NCBI GenBank assembly: GCA_025766275.1
Contig: JAFKAC010000059.1
Location: forward strand, 1-64,000
Direction: 5' to 3'
Source: Lactarius indigo
Taxonomy: Eukaryota; Basidiomycota; Agaricomycetes; Russulales; Russulaceae
DNA: 64,000 nt
Every line of letters starts with the position of its first letter. Positions within the stretch are counted from its first letter, which is position 1. Below are positions 56,174 to 64,000 of this stretch, in pieces. The notes under the pieces are model-generated. The model was given only the letters and a program-made list of their open reading frames with translations, ran no database searches and was not told where the DNA came from. A program made the position numbers and the translations under genes.

Positions 56174-56569
56174 TTACCACATTTGGGGACCGTTAGAAAC
56201 GGGGACCCGGGTTGAGGAGAGAGACTCATCAGGGGTCGAACGGGCTAGTTGGAATGCTGTGGATAGCGCACTGGGTGATAGGGACGTAATCGGGAGCGGG
56301 TTTCTTAGGAGCACCCACAAGGTGTGGTTTCTCCCGGCAGGTAGGCGGGGGAGTGCGTACTCGTATGCTCTAGCATCGTGAATCGGGTCATTGTTTCGAC
56401 CCGCGAACCATTCCGCACTCCAGGTTTTGAGTATGTGCCTCCGCGCTTTGGACTTTTGGTAGGCAGCGGATTGCACGATTGGAGGTGGCGAGCGGGGCTC
56501 TTGTGCAGGCGTGAAGGGCGATTTCCCTTCCCTGGCTTTGGCGTCTTCGTCTCTCTTCCTGTCTGTTAA
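56174..56569 (-). pseudogene. Possible remnant of a non-LTR retroelement (RNase H-like tail)
   Basis: The minus frame reads SAAYQKSKARRHILKTWSAE, then YEYALPRLPAGRNHTLWVLL and SPSALSTAFQLARST. The pattern (a helix ending K-T-W, then Y-x-x-x-L-P-x-P-x-G-x-x-H-x-L-W, then a T-A-x-Q-L motif) resembles the segment after RNase H in basidiomycete LINE-type polyproteins. There is no reverse transcriptase beside it and the frame ends soon after. It is offered as a fragment only. Confidence 0.35.
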
Positions 56570-56742
56570 AATCCATGCCAACGAGATGCTGACATCTCTG
56601 TAGCGAAAAAACAAAAGGTGTGAATGTGCACGATGAAAACGTAACTTCTCGATTTGGTTGTCCAATGCGGAATTTGGCAATCGCCTCAAGGTTCGAGAAA
56701 ATGAAGATACGCGAAGGTATCCACACATTGCATGTGTTCGAA

Positions 56743-56815
56743 ATCTTCACAAGGCAGGAGCTGCTGCGACCCTCTTTATTATGGTCAGCATATTCCCACA
56801 ATTCGTCAAACAAGG
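56743..56815 (+). repeat. Duplicated segment, copy 2
   Basis: Near-copy of 56,032-56,117 (shared ATCTTCACAAGG, GGAGCTGCTGCGAC, TTTATTAT, GTCAAACAA), 711 bp downstream and about 140-210 bp before the start of secreted peptide B. Confidence 0.85.
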
Positions 56816-56906
56816 ATTTATTAAGCACCTTCTCTATATTTTTAGCGTGGAATGCAGGTTTTCGATCAGCGCTAGCCCAAGCGGGTGTGAAAGAGATGCG
56901 AAGAGA

Positions 56907-56915
56907 GATAAATAG
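56907..56915 (+). promoter_or_regulatory. TATA-like box GATAAATAG upstream of secreted peptide B
   Basis: Identical nonamer to the one upstream of paralogue A, followed by CTGGGG. It starts 49 bp before the start codon at 56,956. Confidence 0.5.
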
Positions 56916-56955
56916 CTGGGGTGTATAACTGAACATAGGTCATCAAAATTTCTAC

Positions 56956-57154
56956 ATGAAGCTGCACATCCTATCCTCACTCGCGATCTTGTTCGCCTCA
57001 ATCTTGCAGCTCACCTCGAAAATAGCAGCACTGCCAATCGACGTTGCATTGAGAGGTAAGTGAACGCGCGCCTTTCCTTTAGAAATTTGTTAACAAAGGT
57101 ATCGCAGACAAAGCCTCAGCGGATAGTGCTCAACTCGCGGCACCAATATTTTAG
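56956..57154 (+). CDS. Very small secreted peptide, paralogue B (48 aa)
   Basis: Two exons, 56,956-57,055 and 57,108-57,154, with a 52-bp phase-1 intron (GTAAGT donor, ATCGCAG acceptor). The signal peptide is MKLHILSSLAILFASILQLT (cleavage near residue 26). The mature part is about 20 residues, beginning near ALPIDVALR and ending AAPIF. Like paralogue A it lacks cysteine, has one intron at the equivalent place, and ends in IF. The gene is too short for standard gene finders. Expression and processing are unknown. Confidence 0.66.
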
Positions 57155-57347
57155 GGCAGGGTGAGAGGGAGAGGCGGCGATTAGGGTTTGAGCGATACCT
57201 AACGCGGCCTAACGTCGTGGGTATCGCCCCTTACCGTAACCTGAATATGTAATTTAGGAATTTTTTTTCCTTTTCATTTCCGTTGAGCAGCAGCATCAGT
57301 ACAGTAGCACTCAGTCACGGTGACGACACACTCAGGGCAGGGCGGCC

Positions 57348-60015
57348 ATGGCTGATAATCTGAATGCACCCAGACCCACCTCTGCGTCTGAAGCTGAGCC
57401 AGATTCTAATCATCGTTCTCCCTCTTCAACTTCAGCTACACTCATCTCTCCCACTTCCTCGGCCAGACCACCTGTCGTGCGTGCTCGCCCTCGCCTTCCT
57501 GCGGGTCCCAGGACGCGCAAACAGACGACACTCGTACCATCGAAGGAGGATCACAGTGAGGATCATACCCCTCCTCTCCAGCTCCCTCCTGCCTGGACTC
57601 CGACCGAGCACGGATCGGATGTTCAATTGACCAACCCTTTTTCTCCAACACCCGTCCCGCTCTTATCGACTCCTCAGCCAGTCAACTCTCCTCCTGTACC
57701 TCCCGTTCCTCATCAACCCGATGCCTTCTCGTCACCTCATAATCACCAACATCTTTACGACCATGACGTTACCACTTCTCGACCCGGAACACCTACCCCC
57801 ATCGCAGCCCTCTCTCCTTCTCCGATCGCCACTGCTTCTCGGAAACCTTCTCATGCAACAGTCAACTCAGCCACCGCACCACCACTTACCCTTCCCGCTG
57901 CACAACTGAACCTCACGCCAGAGCCCCTCCCGTACAAGCACCTAACCCTCGACGCTGCCCACTGGACGCTCACATCTACTGAGCTCCAGTCCCTCGTCTC
58001 CAGTGCCATCCGCGAGAGTGCGAAAGAGCAGTTCATTCGTCTACTCCCGCAATCCGTCATCGACTCCAGCATTCCCGAGGATGTCGCACGTATCGAACGC
58101 TCCTGGGATACTGCCGCGGCGCGCTGGCGCTTCGAGGCGCACCGTCGCAACATGCTCCTCCGTGCCCTCGCAGCATCCGGTGCAGACAGTGACCTGCTTT
58201 CCCAGCTCTCCGGCACCCTTGGTACCCTCGACTCTCATGCACAGGACCTCCTCCATGCCGCGACACACCGCACACAGATCGCTGCCGCCCGCGACACCCA
58301 CCGCGCGAGTGCACTCGCCGTCGCGCTCAGAAAGCTCAATGCCAGTTATGCCCGTCGAACGCGTGACCTCGACAAGGCACGTGCGAACATCAGTGCGCTG
58401 CGCAGCGAAGTCGAGGAGGCGTGGAAAGTCGCCGAGGAGCAGGCGGCCGAGGTCGACAAAATCAAGTCGGAAGCTACGGACGCTGCTACGCAGCTCAGGA
58501 ACATCAACGAGACTACGTCCTCTAGAGTAGCGGAGCTGTCGACGGACGACGACAATGCTCTCGAGGATGACGCGAGCAGCAGCGCAGCGCAGGACGGCGC
58601 AAGCGTCGACTTGACCACGATTTCGCGTGCCCAAGTCGTCGACGTGACCGGAAAAGCCGTCGCTGCACAAGCACGACTCACCATGATGCGCTCCAACCTA
58701 TCTTCCCCGAGTCCAGGCCGGAGCCCCCCGGGCGCCGGTAGCAGTAGCAGCACGCCACGTAGCGCGGTGCCACCGCCATCGGCGTTCGCCGTCCAGCGCG
58801 AGCCCTCCCCTGCGACGCCTGCTTCCGATAACCCCCCGCTTCCGTCCTCCGCGAGCCAGGTGAGCCGCGTCAGCGCCGCGCGCAGGCGCAGCACGCGCAA
58901 GTCTAAGGCCAGCCTGCGCCTCCCTGCGTCTATCGCCGTCGGCGGTGGTGGCGGCGGCGGCGCGGTCGTGCGTTCGCGGTCACGCTCTGTCGTTCGCGGC
59001 GAGGCGAATGCCGCACGCAAGGCGGCGCGCAGCAAGAGTCGCAGCAGGAAGGGCAAGGAGCGCGAGCGCGCCGCGCCGCGGCCGCCGTGGCTATCTGCCG
59101 ACGTCGCCGGGTCATTTTTGGAGATGGAAGGTCGGGCAGCGGGGGAGGATGATGCGGATGCTGATGGCGAGGTCGACACCGATGATGGGGAGGGGAGTAC
59201 GCCGCTGGATTCCAAGCCGCGGACAGGTGAGTGAATGCTTGGGCCGATAAGCGTTGCAAGCGGGAGTGATCGTGCATACAGCCACCACCCGCGTCTTTTC
59301 CCCGCCGCTCCTGGCGTCTGGCCCTGCGTCAGCGCCGCCAGCACCAGCGCATATGCCGCAAGCCCCCAATGGCTCGTCGTCACCGTCGACTCTGGGCACG
59401 TCCGGACAACGGGAGAGCGAGCGGGGCCCCTCGGGCCCTTCGAGCACCAGCCCCATCGTGCCTTCCATGTCATCCACACCGACCTTTTCGCCTTCCGAAG
59501 ACTCACACCACCACCACCACCACGCCTACGCTACAGCAACGCCAGCGGACTTCATCCCCGATCCTGCCTCCATCTTCGCCAATGCTACCACTACGTCTCT
59601 GTCAACGACCATAGATACAACGATTAGCACGGTGACGACGACAACGACGACGGCCGCGTCTGCCCAGGACATCGCCCGCCGCGGCCACTCGCTCGACCTG
59701 CCCTCCTCAACCGCTACTGCAGGGAAACACCACCACCGCCATGCGACAGGCGCGAAGATCAGGCGCAGCATCAGCGAGCTGCTGAATTTCGGCTCGAGCG
59801 GCGCGCGTGCGCGCCGGCGCAGCTTGCCCTTTGCGTTCAAAGGCCGCAGCAGCACGCGTGCCGCTCCCGGCACCGAAAACGGGTCCGGGTCTGGGGTGGG
59901 GTCCAGCGCACTACGGCGCAATTTAGATTTGAATGATGCTGGGGTGGAGGGTTCGGAGGATGGATGGGAGGACACGCGGGAAGATGAGGGTTCGACGGCT
60001 GCTGCCGTGGCATGA
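57348..60015 (+). CDS. Large disordered protein with central coiled coil, unknown function
   Basis: Two exons, 57,348-59,226 and 59,282-60,015 (55-bp intron with GTGAGT donor), 870 residues. Residues 1-190 are Pro/Ser/Thr-rich. About 195-410 are helical with a likely coiled coil (ARIERSWDTAAARWRFEAHR, LNASYARRTRDLDKARANIS, EEAWKVAEEQAAEVDKIKSE). The C-terminal half is again disordered with basic RSRSRS/KSRSRKGKERER patches, a glycine run, a six-His run and SISELLNFGSSGARARRRSL near the end. The gene has good start context and GC-rich codon use like its neighbours. I recognise no family. The helical core plus long tails fits a scaffold or polarity protein, but that is a guess. Confidence 0.72.
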
Positions 60016-60400
60016 GTCTAATCAATGGTGCTGTATTCTTGTTTTGATCGTCGTGGTTGATATCCGACTTGTTTGTTCTTCTTAACCTACGGTTTTCTTG
60101 GATTGTATCCCCACTCACGCGCTTCGCCACTCATTTTTGTTTGCTTTTTTTTTTTTAACTACTCACTGTCTTTTTTATGACTATACAAACTCACTGGGCC
60201 CCGGAATTTATCTTTGATAAAGCTACATAAAGCGTAAAATCTCAAGACTCAGAGTCCTTTAAGGATAATCTGTTTGGGGTGAGGGAACCAAGCCACAGCT
60301 GAACGACCAAAACACTTCTTGTTTTCAAGCAGTTGGATTACTTACAACGACGGATCTCAGGTTCTAATCTTTCTTCAACACGTAATATCGCTCAACTCTT
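60016..60400. other. Spacer between convergent genes
   Basis: 385 bp with a T11 run near 60,148, shared 3' flanks. No further gene. Confidence 0.5.
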
Positions 60401-62877
60401 TCACTGCTGCATTTCGACGTACGTCGCTAGAGTAAAAAAAACCGTCCATAAGCTACAGGCGCCGTGAGAGGAGCCAAAGAAAAACACGTACCCGGGAACA
60501 ACCCAACATTGCCGTGCTGGTCACGGCCAGACCACCAATCATCCGAGACGGCTTCAATCTCGACGATTCGGTCGTTCTCGCGGAACGACAGCTCATTGTC
60601 TTCCGCCGCGTCGTAGCTTCAAGAGGCAAAAGGATCAGATGTGCGCCCTAAAAGGATCGGCCCTCCCCCGAATACGTACTCATACAGTGCAATCGCAACG
60701 ACGCCTTCGTCCACCACGGGGGGTGCCTGCGCGGGTGCAGCGGGAACTACCGGTGCGGCGGGGGCCGCTGGTGGAGGCGGGGGAGGCGGAGGTGGCGGAG
60801 GTGGCGGCGGAGCCTCGAATTCGGGCTCGGGTTCGGGTTCGGGCTCGGGTTCCACCTCAGCCTGCGCCTCGACGAGCACGACATACGCCGCTGGGAAAAG
60901 CCCGCTACGCGTTCCGTCCGCGCTGCTCCCGGACCACCAGTCCGAGTCTTCCTGCACGATCCCCACGACGAGCTCGCCCTCCACGAGCGACATTTCGTTG
61001 TCTTCTGCGGCCTACGTAACGGTTGGCGTGAGATCACGGCGGGGTATGAAGATATCGCACGTATATACCTCGTAGTCGTAATGCGCGATTGCAGTTAAGC
61101 CATGATCACCTGCAGCTGGAGCTGGGGCTGCCTCCTCGGGTTCGGGTTCAGGCTCGGGCTCATGTACGCTCAGCTGCGAAAGCTGCGAGTCAGGCCACTA
61201 CGAGTCAGATTGATTTCTCGCCAGAGATAAAAGTGAAATGGGTACCTGAGCGACAGGTGCAGCTGGAGCAGGAGGTGGCGGTGGTGGTGGAGGCGGAGGA
61301 GGCGCCGGTGGAGCCTCAAACTCTGGTTCTGGTTCAACTTCGGGCTCTGGTGCGACAGGTGGACGCGTGGCCACTGGAGGTGGCGGAGGTGGCGGAGGCG
61401 GAGGCTGTATGAGACTCCCTCTCAACCCTAATCCAAAGATTTTGCCGAGGGACGGACGTACCGCAGATTCCTCTTCAGGCTCCGGGTCCCAAGCAGCACT
61501 GGTGGTGCCTACCACAGTCGCAGCGCCAACAGCGGCGCCTCCCACGGCTGCAGCCGTGCCCCACCTACCAGCGGACGATACGGCCGGGGCTGCCCGCGAG
61601 ACAGCCGGGGCCGCGGAGGCACGGCTAGTGGCTTCTTCCTCCTCGGCGCGCTTCTTGGCCAGCGCCTGACGCTCACTCCACGTCAACTTGCCGCCAGAAC
61701 TTGTGGCGCGGGGTGCAGGAGTCGACTGTGCGGCCAGGGCGGCCTGTGCGCGCGCTTCGAAAGGGTTGTTGAGCCTCTTGGGAGCAGGGAGCGATACGGG
61801 CGTGTACGCCGTGCCCTATGCGCGGGGGGTTCAATGAGTGGTCCCCCTCAGAAAGGCCATCCTGCGTGTGGGACTTACCACTGGGCCGATACGGTCGTCC
61901 TCAGCGGGCTTTGTGGGTACATTTGAGCTAGTGACGGTTGCGGAATGCGCTGGCACGGTGGCGCGCTGCGTGGACGTTACTGTCGGCGTAGGACGCGAGG
62001 CCGTAGGGGGTGGAGGGGGCGGGACGGCCGTCGGATTGGGGGCATCCCATGTGCCCTGAGGGACGCGCGACGCGGCGGCTGCGTTGCCGAAGCCTGTGGA
62101 GCGGATGGGCGGTGCCGATGGGGTCGCGGAGACTGCGGCGGGACGCGGGGCAGAAGGGACTGCGGGCTTGGGCGGCGCGGGAGGCGCTGCACTGCGTAGA
62201 GCGGCGATATCGACCTTCCCTACGGGTGTGTAGTTCGTGCCGACAGGCGCGATGGGCTCGAATTTTCGGGCTTGCTCGTTGTGTGCTGAGTACCTCGCGC
62301 CGGACGCGGACTCGACTCGCGACATGATGAGAGATGGCGTCACATCGGACTTTTAGGGCCAACTCAGAAATTACGACGTGTAGTAGAACAGGTGGGATCG
62401 GTGACGGACCTCATTGCGTGCGCTGATCACGACATGCGTTCCGCGGAAGAAGCGGGCAACGGCAGACGAGTGTGTGTGGAGCAGACCCTTCTTCGCCTCT
62501 GGAACACCATCTCCGCACCAGTTAATCTGCACGTACTTGGGGAGATTGCTCTGATCATACGGATTAAGCTCTTGAGGCTTCCTGAGGTGCCTAATCTGCA
62601 CTTACATTCGGGTCCGTCACGCGAGCAAATGCATACTGAATCCTGCAGCGAGACGGTGAGAATTAGGTGGAGAGTGAGAAAAAAGATAAAGGGGTGCGCG
62701 CCTGCCGTCTGAGAACTCTTCTTCGAGATCTTCGAGGCCATTACCGGTTGACTGCACCCTAAGATCATTGGAAGCCTTCTCATAGGTGAGGATGAGCCAG
62801 TCTATCCCGCGTGCATTGACTACATCTTGATATGCTTTTGTGATGTCCGGGCTGGATAAATTGACCTGTAGTGACAT
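60401..62877 (-). CDS. ABP1: Actin-binding protein 1 (drebrin-like) with tandem SH3 domains
   Basis: Nine exons from 62,877 down: 62,702-62,877, 62,606-62,642, 62,410-62,568, 61,879-62,349, 61,246-61,815, 61,069-61,173, 60,680-61,011, 60,492-60,616 and 60,401-60,426; 2001 nt, 666 residues. An ADF-H domain opens the protein (MSLQVNLSSPDITKAYQDVV, WLILTYEK, IQYAFARVTDPN, YVQINWCGDGVPEAKKGLLH; about 1-130). Then comes a Pro/Ala-rich linker with KLTWSERQALAKKRAEEEEA and Glu-Pro runs, SH3-1 (AIAHYDYEAAEDNEMSLVEG to SGLFPAAYVVLVEA; about 498-553), a poly-Pro stretch, and C-terminal SH3-2 (AIALYDYDAAEDNELSFREN to GLFPATYVEM). Abp1 sits on cortical actin patches, binds F-actin and links Arp2/3, dynamin-type partners and endocytosis. 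The first intron seems to use a GC donor. Exon 6 may start 9 nt earlier. Confidence 0.93.
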
Positions 62878-64000
62878 ACCCACGGTCGCTCTGTTTGTGA
62901 TTAGCAGGACAAGACGAGACAAAGACTCGGATCTGATCACTCCTGCCTACACGGCCCGGGCGGGATAAGACAAGCTACGATCCTGACTACGATTCAACAC
63001 TACGTCTGCAGCTAAAATACCTCGAAGGATCCACACCCCCTCAACTCCTCAACGGAAAGCCAATGTTGGAGGTGATGAACCACCGGCTTCGAATAGTTTG
63101 GACGAATGATTTTGAGTCCGCACAGATCAACGATGAGGTACTTTTAACCTGCGCACAATTCGACTGTGCTACGTTGTGGGAACGTCTCCACAAACTTTTA
63201 GTCATATACAGAACATCTTCAGTAGATAGGAATTTTGAGCAAAGAAGCCGATGACCCCTGTTTCATGACCGTTACATCCTCATTTCGTTCTTTGCCGGCC
63301 AAGCTCTGTATTCTGTCGTCTTTAGAAAGGAGAAAAAAAACCAATAGAACAACTGCGTAAACCCAAATATCTCCAAATTATCCTGCCACAGTATCTAGAC
63401 CCGTCCGTTTGACTAGTCGGATCATTGATCCCTAGCCTGTGCAAGGAACGCCATCGTCCAAGACTGGTGGTGAGCAGTGTTTCACGTCGTGCAATTGCTG
63501 GTGTTCGAAGCTATCGACAAAGAGATCCTAAAGGTGGCAGAGACGCCGGAGTACGGGGAGAGTTGATAGTGATAAGTGACTCGACATAGCATTCGGGTTT
63601 GATGGTGTGTTTGGTCCCTTCGGTGACCGAAGTGTGAATATGAGGATTCATGAAATAATTTTGATGACCGATCACGGAGTATGCTCGTTCGAGCGAACGC
63701 GAGTCCTATAATTCTATCGAGTAACCGAAGGTATCGCCTTGTAAGGTGTTGTACTAGCACGATGAATGTAGTTCAGTCTGCAGAACCCCGACGTCGGCCC
63801 GACAAATAGTATAGCATCAAATTTTGACACGACAGAGACGAGTGAGATTCACAGTCTGGTAATCAACATGGCGATCAACGCATATCCCACCATTGCGGGA
63901 GGCGCGACGAGACAGTAGGACCAGAAAATAGTGCGGCTTATAAGACGCTCGAAAGCATCGCTTGTAGATTGCGTGATCTTCCAGAGCAGAGATTAACACC
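62878..64000. other. Upstream flank of ABP1, window end
   Basis: About 1.1 kb with the ABP1 promoter. No other gene, RNA or repeat is recognised before the window ends. Confidence 0.5.

Overview
The window looks like a chromosomal segment of a mushroom-forming basidiomycete (Agaricomycetes). Genes are split by many introns of about 40-75 bp with GT-AG ends. Several families are typical of that class: a DUF6535 membrane protein, UstYa-like (DUF3328) proteins, a DUF6533/6534-type seven-helix protein and a But2-like membrane-anchored protein. The species cannot be read from the sequence.

Bases 1-18,800 are repeat-rich with no convincing intact host gene. After a decayed stretch of unknown origin (1-2967) comes a complete Ty1/copia LTR retrotransposon (3160-9292) with 533-bp LTRs, a 5-bp target duplication ACACT, a half-tRNA-iMet primer site and a multiply frameshifted gag-pol. 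A diverged relative of its LTR lies at 12,910-13,332. From 13.4 to 18.6 kb the DNA is full of palindromes. There is a perfect 195-bp inverted repeat and a perfect 79-bp inverted repeat that share only a 29-bp core at their centres. There are about 35 copies of a 68-bp minisatellite with a 15-bp palindrome in each unit. There is also an 89-bp inverted repeat enclosing 31-bp hairpin modules, and a six-unit 43-bp array of the same hairpin with compensatory changes in its arms.

Bases 18,800-62,900 are gene-rich. In order: DUF6535 protein (+), trypsin-like protease with an internal coiled coil (+), mitochondrial glycine-cleavage T-protein (+), alpha-tubulin (-), an intron-containing tRNA-His(GTG) (+), a disordered protein (-), a secreted class-3 lipase (-), an F-box/WD40 protein (-) divergent from a ZNF511-like C2H2 protein (+), a disordered protein (-), an SRPBCC-fold protein with a 12-nt microexon (-), a GNAT acetyltransferase (-) divergent from the first of two convergent UstYa-like genes, a seven-helix membrane protein (+), a But2-like protein (-), two very small secreted-peptide genes (54.1 and 57.0 kb, both +), a large coiled-coil protein (+) and the actin-patch protein Abp1 with two SH3 domains (-).

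Housekeeping genes (tubulin, T-protein, Abp1, tRNA) are interleaved with lineage-specific ones. The stretch with most apparent novelty in gene content is 46-57 kb, where two UstYa-like genes lie 5-10 kb from a pair of short secreted peptides. The main structural novelty is the palindrome cluster at 13.4-18.6 kb. Exon models were assembled by hand from splice signals, reading frame and remembered family patterns; all identifications are from motif recognition without a database search.
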